Assembly (NCBI GenBank): GCA_018402305.1
Contig: JAGYJE010000009.1
Span: forward strand, 1-64,000
Reading direction: 5' to 3'
Origin: Puniceicoccaceae bacterium
GTDB lineage: Bacteria > Verrucomicrobiota > Verrucomicrobiia > Opitutales > Coraliomargaritaceae
DNA length: 64,000 nucleotides
Part shown: piece by piece, positions 41,829 through 50,906 of the stretch
Numbering within the stretch: position 1 is the stretch's first letter
Layout of the letters: each line of letters opens with the position of its first letter
Notes under the pieces: generated by a model
The model's database searches: none
Seen by the model: only the letters and a program-made list of their open reading frames with translations
What the model was told of the DNA's origin: nothing
Position numbers and translations under genes: made by a program

Positions 41829-43787
41829 CTATTGAGCGCTCTCGGATTCGAGGGCAACGGGCTCTTCGATTGGTGTGATGGTCTTTGGAAGCTCAAGATC
41901 GCCACCTGAGGCTTCAGGTGGCAGCTCCATATCGTCCGTTAGCGCGTGAAGCGTATCAATTAGCCCCTGCGGAATCTCAAAGATACTGCCTTGTTTTTTC
42001 GAAGCTCCGACCTGCACTGTCCCGGAAAGTCGCTGGGTGAAATCGTATTCCAATGTTTCAAGACGTTCGGTCTCCCCACCCGGTAAAGAAATTGTGGCTG
42101 AAAGGCGGAATACCCATGGCAGTGACTTGTCCGGGTTCAGTGGGTAGGCGTTTTCGTAGCGATCAAAGAGGTAACGTTTTACTTCAAATTGACGCAGCTT
42201 GGCCAAGAGTGATTGAATCCGATCAGCTTTTTCCGGAGGCATTTGAGAAAGTTGTTCCGTCCAATTCTGATCATCCCTGCTTAATTCCACGTCTATAAAA
42301 GTCTTTCCCGTTAATAGGTTAAGCAAGCGTAGACTTCGGATATCCGCTGCTTGAGGGAGGGCATCCAAGGTACGGTTACGATAGTAAAGTGCGTTGATTG
42401 GAAGGAAGTTCAGAGTGGTCCGCCGGTCGACCGCGTAGATGAAGTCAGCACCGTTTGTTTTAGCGTAAAGATCGTTAACTTCATCTTCGGGGTGGGCGAG
42501 CTGTAATAAGATCGATTTTCCATCAACAAAATTCAGTTCTATGATACGATTCGGCATGCCGAAGCCGAGGCGCTCTTCGTCTGCCGTGCTTGGGTTGTCC
42601 ACCACAAAATCCGTAGCCCGTAGCCCTGCCAAGCTTTCAATCGTTGCCTCCATGATTTTCGGGTCGGCCCGACGTGGCTGTATTTCCGAGTCACCCAAAC
42701 GTTGCAAAACCTGCCAACCGGTTGTTTCAAGTTTTTGAAGCCGGATGGTTCGTTGGCCTTCAGTAATGTTTATCGTTGAAAGAAGCTCGGCATCAAAACG
42801 CATGAAATTGCGTTGCCTGAGTGCTTCCTGTGCCTCCCGTAAAGCATCGAACGGACGTGATAGCACGGTAAAAACAGCGGGGTTATCTTCCAGTTTTGCA
42901 AAATATAAAGTAGGACCCTCTATATCGGGAACCTCATTCCCGATGATCAATGTTTGGCGGCGACTGTTGCCGTGTATGGTCACTTGCATGAATGGCGAAT
43001 TCAGCCCGAATAGCTCGGAGTTATCCTCCGTTTCTTCTACAAAGCCACGAACCTTCGCGGTTGTCAGCGTATTGATCGTGCTATCGACGAGTGCGGGATC
43101 GGCGCCGGCCGAGACAGGGGCTTCAAATGTCCAGTCGCCGCTGTTCCGGGCCAATCGCACCTTTAGGAAGCTATTGTCGGCCGCACTGTCCGAGCGGATT
43201 TGCAGGCTTAGTGCATCCACTTCGAAAACGGGGATGTTGAAGATTTCTCGATTACGCAAATCATTCAGGTCAACGAGGAGTCCATCGATGACTTGGCGGT
43301 TGACAACGAAGACCTCGTCGCGGTTAGGTCCAAGAAGGTATATGTTGTTGCCGATTTCGGTTAGGGTGCCAATGCTAATAGTTTGCTTTTTCGTCCCCTC
43401 GCCAATGCTCAGCTCAAGCACCGGGACATCGAGCCCATAGTCCGCCAGACTTTGTCCAGTCCGCTCGATCTCGTCTATGGAGAAGGACGCCTCTTCTTCA
43501 ATAAATTGAAGCTGGTTGAGAATACGACTGATGGCGAAATAATTTGCTGACCACTTCATGGGCGCGGTCAGTGTCCAGTTCGATCCGCTTCGTTCAATGA
43601 TTCGCGGACTGTCCAGTCCGCGTCCCCTTAACTCGATCCTGTCGGCATCGGCGAGCCCACGTCCGATTTGGGCCGAAAGACCATCCTCGAGGGCGCCGCT
43701 CCGAATAGCCAGTTTGTTAAAGTAGGTTATCAGCCCGAAAGCGATCAGGTTCAGAGTAAGCAGAAAAATAGTGAATTTAAAACGCAT
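41829..43787 (-). CDS. DUF4340-containing membrane-anchored protein
   Basis: A 652-aa protein. An N-terminal membrane helix (FKFTIFLLTLNLIAFGLITYF) is followed by repeated DUF4340-like segments: IERSGSNWTLTAPMKWSANYFAISRILNQLQFIEEE, SIGEGTKKQTISIGTLTEIGNNIYLLGPNRDEVFVVNRQVIDGLL, TIHGNSRRQTLIIGNEV. DUF4340 proteins accompany GldG-like ABC transporters. It is 4 bp downstream of the GldG-like gene and presumably forms one complex with it. Biochemical role unknown. Confidence 0.8.
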   Translation of the reverse strand: MRFKFTIFLLTLNLIAFGLITYFNKLAIRSGALEDGLSAQIGRGLADADRIELRGRGLDSPRIIERSGSNWTLTAPMKWSANYFAISRILNQLQFIEEEASFSIDEIERTGQSLADYGLDVPVLELSIGEGTKKQTISIGTLTEIGNNIYLLGPNRDEVFVVNRQVIDGLLVDLNDLRNREIFNIPVFEVDALSLQIRSDSAADNSFLKVRLARNSGDWTFEAPVSAGADPALVDSTINTLTTAKVRGFVEETEDNSELFGLNSPFMQVTIHGNSRRQTLIIGNEVPDIEGPTLYFAKLEDNPAVFTVLSRPFDALREAQEALRQRNFMRFDAELLSTINITEGQRTIRLQKLETTGWQVLQRLGDSEIQPRRADPKIMEATIESLAGLRATDFVVDNPSTADEERLGFGMPNRIIELNFVDGKSILLQLAHPEDEVNDLYAKTNGADFIYAVDRRTTLNFLPINALYYRNRTLDALPQAADIRSLRLLNLLTGKTFIDVELSRDDQNWTEQLSQMPPEKADRIQSLLAKLRQFEVKRYLFDRYENAYPLNPDKSLPWVFRLSATISLPGGETERLETLEYDFTQRLSGTVQVGASKKQGSIFEIPQGLIDTLHALTDDMELPPEASGGDLELPKTITPIEEPVALESESAQ

Positions 43788-43791
43788 GATG

Positions 43792-45273
43792 TTAGCGGCG
43801 GCGAATTAGAAAAATAAGGATTCCCAGTAGCGCAGTTGCCCCGGGGATCGTCCCATAGTAAAGGAGCAATCGGTTGAGGTCCCGCTCGCTCATCACAACT
43901 TGATAGCTTTCAAGCGGGCGGGTGGCGATATTCAGTAGACTGTTTTTCGTTAAAGCCCAGTTGATTGAGTTGAAAAAGAGCGTGCGGTTGCCGAAGGCTC
44001 GCAAACGGTTGTTTGTTATGAAGTCAGAATTTCCGAAGACAACAAACCGCCCTCCCGGGATACTGATGCCGAGTTCGGTATCAGCGCTTCGTGTTGATAC
44101 GGCAGCGATACTCACCGGCCCCTTCAGATCACGTCCCTCGTCGAAGGTAATCGTCTCCTGAGTGCGGTAGTCGCGTTCTCCCCAGCTTTGCTCCGAGGTC
44201 CCGATGATCTGGCTCACCTTCAGTCTTGGATCTTTCAAAGAACCGGGGTCCGTTCGAACCGGACGCGGTTGACCGAAGAGGGCAGTGATTTGATAGTCGA
44301 TGAGCAACTCCGTAATCGGGTGATCTGCAAAACGCCTGATAATGAAGTCGCCCCCCTGGGCCCGAAAATCCGGTCCACCATCTTCCACCGCCATGTCATC
44401 GGCCAAAATACCCCAGTCATAGAATAACTCCTCCATGCCGTGGCGGCGTCCTGGATCAATTAAAATGATCATGCGGCCATTCCGCTCACTCATGTAGCGG
44501 CGAAGCTTTTCCACTTCTTCAGGAAGGAGGCTCGCCTGTGGTGAGGGGACAATCACAAGATCAGCATCTTCCGGCACTTCGGGATCAATCGCTAGGTCGA
44601 GTGTCGCCAGGGTGTAATTGCGCTCCCGCAGAAAGGCTTCCAGCTGTGAGAGGCCACGCAAAGGGTCGACGTCGTCGAGTCGCATCTCTCCATGCCCAAC
44701 CAGGAAATAAATCGTATCCTCGTCACTTGCAGAGACATCTATGATGGCTGAAGTGATGGCTTTTTCGCCCCGAAACCCGCGAATTTCCCCGCCCGCTACT
44801 TCGTAGAGATCCCCCTGTCGAATCTCGCGTCGGCGTTCGCCTTGAGCCACGAGAATGATATTTTCCTGAGTTAGATTATATCGGTTCGCGAGTTCCTGCG
44901 CCCGTTTGCGCTGACGGTAGATGTCGACAAACTCAATCCGGATGAGAGGTGTCCCGCTGCGCATACCTTCGGATTCATATTCGCGAAAGAGCTTGTTCAA
45001 ATGCTGGTGTATTTGAACAAGTTCAGGCTGCTCGGGATCATTCGGTATCGTAACGATTATATCGATAGGTTCCGACAGCGCTCGGATATACGCTTTTGAT
45101 TCTGGCGCGAGCGTGTAGGTGCCTGATTGAGTTAAATCAATTCGGTCAAAATATTTTGCCGCCAAATAGTTGAGCGAAGCGATCAGACAGAGCCCAAGCA
45201 GAATCTGGATGGAGCGATTGAGAAGTCGAAACCGACGGGCGATTCGGAATTCGTTGAATTTGTTAATTTCCAT
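43792..45273 (-). CDS. GldG-like ABC transporter auxiliary protein
   Basis: A 493-aa protein with membrane helices at the N-terminus (IQILLGLCLIASLNYLAAKYF) and C-terminus (GATALLGILIFLIRRR). Between them is a periplasmic ABC_transp_aux domain: DRIDLTQSGTYTLAPESKAYIRAL, YFLVGHGEMRLDDVDP, ADLVIVPSPQASLLPEEVEKLRRYM, GGRFVVFGNSDFITN. The family includes GldG of Bacteroidetes gliding motility and the IFT52/GldG domain. It directly follows the permease gene. In Verrucomicrobiota-like genomes it is not evidence of gliding by itself. Confidence 0.88.
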   Translation of the reverse strand: MEINKFNEFRIARRFRLLNRSIQILLGLCLIASLNYLAAKYFDRIDLTQSGTYTLAPESKAYIRALSEPIDIIVTIPNDPEQPELVQIHQHLNKLFREYESEGMRSGTPLIRIEFVDIYRQRKRAQELANRYNLTQENIILVAQGERRREIRQGDLYEVAGGEIRGFRGEKAITSAIIDVSASDEDTIYFLVGHGEMRLDDVDPLRGLSQLEAFLRERNYTLATLDLAIDPEVPEDADLVIVPSPQASLLPEEVEKLRRYMSERNGRMIILIDPGRRHGMEELFYDWGILADDMAVEDGGPDFRAQGGDFIIRRFADHPITELLIDYQITALFGQPRPVRTDPGSLKDPRLKVSQIIGTSEQSWGERDYRTQETITFDEGRDLKGPVSIAAVSTRSADTELGISIPGGRFVVFGNSDFITNNRLRAFGNRTLFFNSINWALTKNSLLNIATRPLESYQVVMSERDLNRLLLYYGTIPGATALLGILIFLIRRR

Positions 45274-46038
45274 TTAAGCCTTCGCTTCGATCACAAGAGT
45301 GGAGAGGCCGAGCAGCAAAAAACCCGTGCTGGCGTAGTAGAAAAAAGGGCGGGTGTCGATAATTCCCCGGGAAAAGTCGTCCAGGTGCGCGAAAATCTGG
45401 AGGTAGCTAACGGTGGTGATAATCCAACTTGGAAAATCTCCGCCCGAATCCGTCAGGTTCCCCATTTGTTGCCCCCCGACAATCACAACAAAAAGCATAG
45501 TGAAGCTTAACATACCCGCGACCAGTTGACTGCGGGTTACGCTGCTTGAAAATATACCAATTGCTATAAACAGCAGGCCGCTGGTCGATAGAAAGAGAAA
45601 ACTGCCGGCGAGCGGGGCTAATTCCAAAAGCGCACCGCTCTCAGCTGCCTGTGGGAAGAGCTTGTTGGTCAGGAGTGGGTAGGCGAGCGTAACCAGCCAA
45701 AGGAGCATATAAAACAAGTAAGCACCGGAAAATTTACTCAGGATTACGGCGGCTCGAGAAGTCGGTGTGGTCATCAATGTATCCAGCGTTCCGCTGCTGC
45801 GTTCACCCGCGATGCTGCGCATCGTAATGAGTGGAATAACAAATAGGACGGGAATCCAGAAGACGCTGAAAAATTGGACAGTCGGCAGAATCTCCGAGGG
45901 TGTATTCACCATACCCCTGAGGATGGCCCAATAAAGAAAGCCCATTAAGCAAAGGAACAGCACGGCTGCCACATAGGTTGATGGGCTAATGAAAAGCATC
46001 CGCAGTTCGTGCTTTAGGAGTGTTGTGAAGTGGCGCAT
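45274..46038 (-). CDS. GldF-like ABC-2 permease
   Basis: A 254-aa membrane protein with six helices, including AAVLFLCLMGFLYWAIL, FFSVFWIPVLFVIPLITMRSIAGERSSGTLDTLMTTPTSRAAVILSKF (the conserved ABC-2 motif ERSSGTLD) and LIAIGIFSSSVTRSQLVAGMLSFTMLFVVIVG. It abuts the GldG-like gene and pairs with the ATPase upstream. Confidence 0.88.
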   Translation of the reverse strand: MRHFTTLLKHELRMLFISPSTYVAAVLFLCLMGFLYWAILRGMVNTPSEILPTVQFFSVFWIPVLFVIPLITMRSIAGERSSGTLDTLMTTPTSRAAVILSKFSGAYLFYMLLWLVTLAYPLLTNKLFPQAAESGALLELAPLAGSFLFLSTSGLLFIAIGIFSSSVTRSQLVAGMLSFTMLFVVIVGGQQMGNLTDSGGDFPSWIITTVSYLQIFAHLDDFSRGIIDTRPFFYYASTGFLLLGLSTLVIEAKA

Positions 46039-46065
46039 TGTTATGTGTCGATCTGCATCAGCTAA

Positions 46066-47067
46066 TCAGGCACTGATTTTGGGCTTGTTGTCGATGGTTT
46101 CCTCCCAGGATCGCTTTGTAGCGGCTAAAAAGATTTCCTCTAAACTTGGTTCCTTCGGTGCGAGGCTGTGCAGTGTGATCGTTGGTAGACGGCTCAGTGC
46201 ATCGATAAGCTTGGAGCTGAAAACTTGCCGGGTGTTGGATTCCACTCGAATCGTCAGCGTCTTCCGTGAGCTGCTACCTTGCGAGGTTTCCAGAATCGAA
46301 GTTTCGAAACCCTCTTTGAGCAGGCAAGCTGCGACCTGACTCTCGTCACCTTCAATTGAAAGGTTGAAACGGTTCCCAGGCAAAAACTCCTGTCGAAGTG
46401 CCTCACTGGTTCCCGCGGCTACGATCCGACCGCGGTTGATGATGATTACCCGGTCGCACGAGCGCTCGATCTCCGGTAGAATGTGACTGGATAGGATCAC
46501 GGTGTGCTTACCTCGAAGATTATCGATGAGTTTTCGGATCCCCTGGATCTGGTGGGGGTCAAGTCCGATTGTTGGCTCGTCCATAATAATGACTTCGGGA
46601 TTTCCCAGAAGCGCGTCTGCGATTCCGACGCGCTGACGAAAGCCCTTCGAAAGGGTGCCTATGATTTTTCGACGCGCCGTTCGAGCCAGATCGCAGATTT
46701 CCATTGCTTCCTGAACACTTGCGCGAAGTTTTCGTCCCGGCACAAGTTTAAGGCGTGCTCGGAATCTGAGATATTCCATAACCCGCATGTCGTCAGGCAG
46801 CGGGTTATTTTCAGGCATATAGCCAATTTTCCGTTTCACCTCATGAGGATTTTGAGCCACACAAACACCTCCGATCCACGCGGCTCCCGAAGTGGCTGAT
46901 AAGATCCCGGAGAGGATTCGCATCGTCGTGCTCTTGCCAGCCCCATTTGGACCAAGGAAACCGATCACCTCACCTGGATAAACCATGAAGTTGACCTTGT
47001 TAATCGCGGTAAGCGGACCGAAATTCCGAGTTAAATCGGCGACGTGAATGCTGGGGTTTGGATCCAT
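46066..47067 (-). CDS. GldA-like ABC transporter ATPase
   Basis: A 333-aa protein: Walker A GFLGPNGAGKSTTMRIL, GYMPENNPLPDDM, signature LSKGFRQRVGIADALLG, Walker B VIIMDEPTIGLDP and H-loop VILSSHIL. The C-terminal 100 residues are a typical extension of GldA/NatA-type ATPases. It heads the minus-strand five-gene cluster. The 176-bp gap upstream holds an AT-rich palindrome (GTTTTTTTG-AA-CAAAAAAAC, 47103-47122) and presumably the promoter. Confidence 0.9.
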   Translation of the reverse strand: MDPNPSIHVADLTRNFGPLTAINKVNFMVYPGEVIGFLGPNGAGKSTTMRILSGILSATSGAAWIGGVCVAQNPHEVKRKIGYMPENNPLPDDMRVMEYLRFRARLKLVPGRKLRASVQEAMEICDLARTARRKIIGTLSKGFRQRVGIADALLGNPEVIIMDEPTIGLDPHQIQGIRKLIDNLRGKHTVILSSHILPEIERSCDRVIIINRGRIVAAGTSEALRQEFLPGNRFNLSIEGDESQVAACLLKEGFETSILETSQGSSSRKTLTIRVESNTRQVFSSKLIDALSRLPTITLHSLAPKEPSLEEIFLAATKRSWEETIDNKPKISA

Positions 47068-47243
47068 AAAATTGATGCGAAAGTAAAAAAGAAGACCCTA
47101 GTGTTTTTTTGAACAAAAAAACAAGAGAGCATCTGCATTTCTGCGGTATACGATCCCTTTTAGGCTTTTCGGGCAAGTAACATCTTTTGAGACCGCGTGG
47201 ATCGCCAGCAGTTCACATCAAATGCCGGTTTTCCCGTTCATCC

Positions 47244-48311
47244 TTAGTTAGTCCTCTCGGAGACGGAGATCCCCACGGGGTCCACCCGTAAATTCCGGTA
47301 ACTGCGGAGTTCCCCCCACTCGGCTAATTGCATGCGGTGTGCATGACGCTCTCTTTTACCACCATATTTCCGCTTCCACTCATTGCCAAGCTCATCGAGG
47401 AAAGCCTTCGAACCCAGAGCTGTCCCGGCGCTAAAGTAACGGATCCGGTGACGCAGTGCCTGCCACAAGGGTAAATGGCCCCCATTTTCTAGAATTTGCG
47501 CCGCCTTTGCGGGGTCAATTCGCCCGAAGTCCTTATCGTGAGTTCCCTTCGCTCTTTCGCCTTTTCCATAGAGGATTAAGTTATACCCGGGCAAAAGGTC
47601 CTTCCATGGGCATTTTCGGCAAAAGATGGCCTCGTAGCCATTCCGGGCTAGTCGCTGCCCGCCTATTGCACGACCATAACTGCTAAAGCGGTAATCGGCA
47701 GGATCATTGACCATGTTGGCCCGAACCGGGTTGAGGTCGATGTAGGCGGCGACGGTAGAGAGTGCCGTCGCCGATTCTTCTACAATCGTGCTTTGGAAGC
47801 GAGTCGACCAGAGGGTGCCTTTGTTTTTATTGCGATGGTTGTACCAAATGCCAAAACGCTGTTTTAGTTCCCGCATGAAAACTGCCAGATTATGCATGCG
47901 GGCGAGGATTAGACGGCGCAGTTCCTGGCCCTCAGTATGATTCTCTTTAAGCAGTTTCGCCAAAACCTTAGGACTCGGTGCTGTTGGCGGGCGATTGCGT
48001 CCGCCGTAGAGAAGCTGGTAGCGACTCAGCAGTTCCGAGTCGGAAATCGGGCGAGGTGCGGGCACTTTGACGAGAAGGTGGAAGTGGTTGGTCATCACGC
48101 AAAACGCGAAGACATCAACACCGCAGAATCCGGCTTGGCGCTTCAAAAATCGCAGAAATTGCTCCTTTTCAACTGCATCAAAAGCGAATTGGGCAAAAGC
48201 GGTTCGGCTCACCACATGATAAACAGCAGCCCGGCCATGAACCAGGTGTCTTCCGCGAAACCGCCTTTGGCTTAAATAAGTCATAAGAGCAGACTGTTGA
48301 AAAGAAGGCAT
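47244..48311 (-). CDS. RAYT-like (Y1/IS200-related) transposase
   Basis: A 355-aa protein of the REP-associated tyrosine transposase type. RGRHLVHGRAAVYHVVSRTAFAQFAFD is the family start; FAFCVMTNHFHLLVKVP holds the HUH metal motif; LKQRFGIWYNHRNKNKGTLWSTRFQSTIVE and AAYIDLNPVRANMVNDPADYRFSSYG are the conserved C-terminal blocks. A second member with the same layout lies at 63433. It stands alone, without recognisable IS ends. A downstream start at 48284 (MTYLSQRRFRG) is possible. Confidence 0.85.
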   Translation of the reverse strand: MPSFQQSALMTYLSQRRFRGRHLVHGRAAVYHVVSRTAFAQFAFDAVEKEQFLRFLKRQAGFCGVDVFAFCVMTNHFHLLVKVPAPRPISDSELLSRYQLLYGGRNRPPTAPSPKVLAKLLKENHTEGQELRRLILARMHNLAVFMRELKQRFGIWYNHRNKNKGTLWSTRFQSTIVEESATALSTVAAYIDLNPVRANMVNDPADYRFSSYGRAIGGQRLARNGYEAIFCRKCPWKDLLPGYNLILYGKGERAKGTHDKDFGRIDPAKAAQILENGGHLPLWQALRHRIRYFSAGTALGSKAFLDELGNEWKRKYGGKRERHAHRMQLAEWGELRSYRNLRVDPVGISVSERTN

Positions 48312-48401
48312 AGATCAAGAAAAAATAAATAAATAGCCTGTGTAAATATTGACTCAAGAATTTACTCGCAAGGTTCAGGGCGCATTCCCTATGTCTCATC
48401 T

Positions 48402-49442
48402 GTGAATTTTAAGAATGTTGCTATCGAATCGTTGGCCTACGCGCTTCCTGAAGAGGTGTGGACCTCCGCAGATCTGGAGGAGCTGCTTTCGGAGCTCTAT
48501 GAGCGCCTTCGCCTGCCTGCCGGGCGTTTGGAGTTGATGACCGGGATCCGCGAACGGCGCTTCTGGCCAAAAGATACCCTGGCATCGGTTGCTTCAGCCC
48601 AGGCAGGGGCTGCCGTGCTGAAAAAATCATCCTTTGACCGATGCGAGATCGACCTTTTGATTCACTCGGCTGTCTGCCGGGACCGTTTGGAGCCGGCAAC
48701 GGCGGCTTACGTGCATGGGCTTCTTAAACTCCCAGGGAAAACCCAGATTTTTGACGTTTCCAATGCGTGTCTGGGCTTTTTGAATGCGATGGTGGTTGCG
48801 GGATCAATGATCGAAAGTGGCCAGATTGAACGCGCCCTCATTTGCTCGGGTGAGAACGGTCGTCCCTTGGTTGAAAATACTCTGGATCAATTACAGAACC
48901 CGGGCCTGACTCGCCGCTCGATAAAGCCTTTTTTTGCGAATTTAACGATTGGTTCGGGAGCTGTTGCCGCTGTCCTATGCCGGAGAGATCTTTTGGTCGA
49001 GCCGAGGCCCTTAATGACGGCCGCAGTTGTGGAAACGGACTCGTCACACAATGCGCTTTGCCAGGGGGAACAATCAGGAAATTCGCTTGAGATGTTAACG
49101 AACTCAGAGGAACTCCTTGTCGCAGGTATTGAGGTGGCAACGCGAGCATGGAAACGCTTCACTGAAGCCACTGGCTGGTCGACCCGGACGCCGGACCGGG
49201 TAATTACTCATCAGGTCGGGCGGGCTCACACCCGGGAGCTTTTTAGAGCGCTTGATCTGGATCTCGCAAAGGATTTCAGCACATTCGAAACACTGGGAAA
49301 TGTTGGCTCAGTTTCTTGTCCGATCACGCTTGCTATGGCAATGGAAAATGGCGCTTATGCAGTCGGCCAGCGTGCGGCTCTGCTCGGTATAGGGAGCGGA
49401 TTAAGTAGTTTAATGATGGCCGTGGAATGGCCCAATGTATGA
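48402..49442 (+). CDS. oleA: Thiolase-fold beta-ketoacyl synthase, OleA-like
   Basis: A 346-aa protein of the FabH/OleA family from a GTG at 48402. The nucleophile Cys123 is in VSNACLGFLNAMVVAG; the His and Asn of the triad fit RVITHQVGRAH and FETLGNVGSVSCPITLA. SSHNALCQGEQ and the overlap with an OleB-like gene support OleA, which joins two acyl-CoAs head to head to a beta-keto acid for long-chain olefins or ketones. FabH is the alternative, but the adjacent hydrolase argues for OleA. Confidence 0.82.
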   Translation: MNFKNVAIESLAYALPEEVWTSADLEELLSELYERLRLPAGRLELMTGIRERRFWPKDTLASVASAQAGAAVLKKSSFDRCEIDLLIHSAVCRDRLEPATAAYVHGLLKLPGKTQIFDVSNACLGFLNAMVVAGSMIESGQIERALICSGENGRPLVENTLDQLQNPGLTRRSIKPFFANLTIGSGAVAAVLCRRDLLVEPRPLMTAAVVETDSSHNALCQGEQSGNSLEMLTNSEELLVAGIEVATRAWKRFTEATGWSTRTPDRVITHQVGRAHTRELFRALDLDLAKDFSTFETLGNVGSVSCPITLAMAMENGAYAVGQRAALLGIGSGLSSLMMAVEWPNV

Positions 49443-50335
49443 GTGGATGCCGGGCCAGTCTGCTTCCTGTTGGCATCCGGGAAGTCTATCCTTTTACCGG
49501 CAATACGCTTAAACTGCGGAATGGGGCGACGATGCATTTCCTGGATGAAGGGAGTGGTCCGGTAGTTTTGATGCTGCACGGGAATCCAACATGGTCTTTC
49601 TACTACCGAAATGTGATTCGGGCACTCTCTGCAAAAGGATTTCGCTGTATCGTGCCGGATCATATCGGCTGTGGTCTTTCTGATAAACCACAGGAATACA
49701 ACTATTCCCTGGGCCAGCGCATAGGCGATATCGCGGCACTGGTGGATCATTTGGCAATTAAGCAATTCAGTCTAATCGTTCACGACTGGGGCGGGGCGAT
49801 TGGTTGCGGATTAGCTGTGCAGCGCCCCCACGCACTGCAAAAACTGGTCCTTCTCAACACGGGAGCTTTTCTGACCAAGCGCATTCCTTTGCGCATTGCG
49901 GCAATCAAGGTTCCCTTTTTGGGTGAAGGCATCATACGGGGGCTCAACGGTTTTGCCGGTCCTGCCGCGGCAATGGCCGTAAAAATTCCACTGAAACCTG
50001 CAGTGAGGCAGGGTCTTCTCTGGCCCTACCGTAACTGGAAGGATCGAGTGGCAATCTGGAATTTCGTCAGAGATATCCCGTTGCACGCCAGACATCCCTC
50101 TTTTTCCGATCTTGAGCAAATCCAGCACGGTTTAACGACCTTGGCGGATAAGCCGATTCAACTGATTTGGGGTGCGAGGGATTTTTGTTTTACTCTCCAT
50201 TTCCACAACCGCTTCCAAAAATATTTTCCCAAAGCGGGGTCCAAGATATACTGGAATTGCGGACACTACATTCTTGAGGACGGAGGCCCGGCGGTTTGCG
50301 AAGACATTTCAGATTTCATGGAACATTCCTGGTAA
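49439..50335 (+). CDS. oleB: Alpha/beta hydrolase, OleB-like (haloalkane dehalogenase fold)
   Basis: Starting at the ATG that overlaps the oleA stop (ATGA, 49439), 298 residues; an ATG at 49427 would add four. LHGNPTWSFYYRNVIRAL gives the oxyanion Asn and Trp, the nucleophile is Asp116 (IVHDWGGAIGCGLA), LIWGARDFCF supplies the acid and CGHYILEDGG the His. HGNPTWS and HDWGG are diagnostic for the haloalkane dehalogenase/OleB family. OleB removes CO2 from beta-lactones to give olefins. Pairing with oleA supports that role. OleC and OleD genes are not in this window. Confidence 0.82.
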   Translation: MSGCRASLLPVGIREVYPFTGNTLKLRNGATMHFLDEGSGPVVLMLHGNPTWSFYYRNVIRALSAKGFRCIVPDHIGCGLSDKPQEYNYSLGQRIGDIAALVDHLAIKQFSLIVHDWGGAIGCGLAVQRPHALQKLVLLNTGAFLTKRIPLRIAAIKVPFLGEGIIRGLNGFAGPAAAMAVKIPLKPAVRQGLLWPYRNWKDRVAIWNFVRDIPLHARHPSFSDLEQIQHGLTTLADKPIQLIWGARDFCFTLHFHNRFQKYFPKAGSKIYWNCGHYILEDGGPAVCEDISDFMEHSW

Positions 50336-50423
50336 ACAGGGTGGAACCGGAGCGCGGACGGTGCCTAAAATCTCCCGTTTGCATATTTGCTTTTTGTGAT
50401 AAATCAGATTTTACTGTGCGGCT

Positions 50424-50906
50424 ATGTCTTCTGTTTTAAAGTTGCTTCTTGAAGGAGAGCGCCTCGACACTGCGCAAATGGCGCAGGTGCTTGGGCTTTC
50501 GGAATCTGAAATCGAGGGAGAGTTGAGCCGTTTGCAGGCGGACGAAGTGTTGCTTGGCTGGAGGCCGGTGCTCAACCCCGAGCGGGCTCAGGAGGGCATC
50601 GTTCGCGCGGTGATTGAGGTTAAGATCAGTCCGGAGCGCGATGGCGGTTTTGATCGACTTGCTGCGCGCATTAGCCGCTTCGATTCGGTGGAGTCTTGCT
50701 ACCTGATGTCGGGTGCCTACGATTTACTGGTCTTTGCGGTTGGTAATGACTTGCGTGAGGTGGCCAGTTTTGTGTCGGAGCGTCTCGCCAGCGTTGGCGG
50801 AGTCATCTCGACCGCAACGCATTTCATGCTGCGTGCCTACAAGGAGCAGGGGCACCTGCTCCTTGCCCCGGGTGACGGAGTGGATAAACCAGCAGTCAGC
50901 CCCTGA
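50424..50906 (+). CDS. Lrp/AsnC-family transcriptional regulator
   Basis: A 160-aa protein. The N-terminal helix-turn-helix is RLDTAQMAQVLGLSESEIEGELSRLQADEVLLGWRPVL; the C-terminal RAM ligand-binding domain includes VRAVIEVKISPERDGGFDRLAARISRFDSVESCYLMSGAYDLLVFA. It shares one base with the aminotransferase start downstream, so it probably regulates that gene in response to an amino acid. Confidence 0.88.
   Translation: MSSVLKLLLEGERLDTAQMAQVLGLSESEIEGELSRLQADEVLLGWRPVLNPERAQEGIVRAVIEVKISPERDGGFDRLAARISRFDSVESCYLMSGAYDLLVFAVGNDLREVASFVSERLASVGGVISTATHFMLRAYKEQGHLLLAPGDGVDKPAVSP

Noticed and set aside
47103..47122. Rho-independent terminator
   Set aside because: The palindrome consists of A/T runs with no GC stem, and it lies upstream of the GldA-like start, not after a gene.
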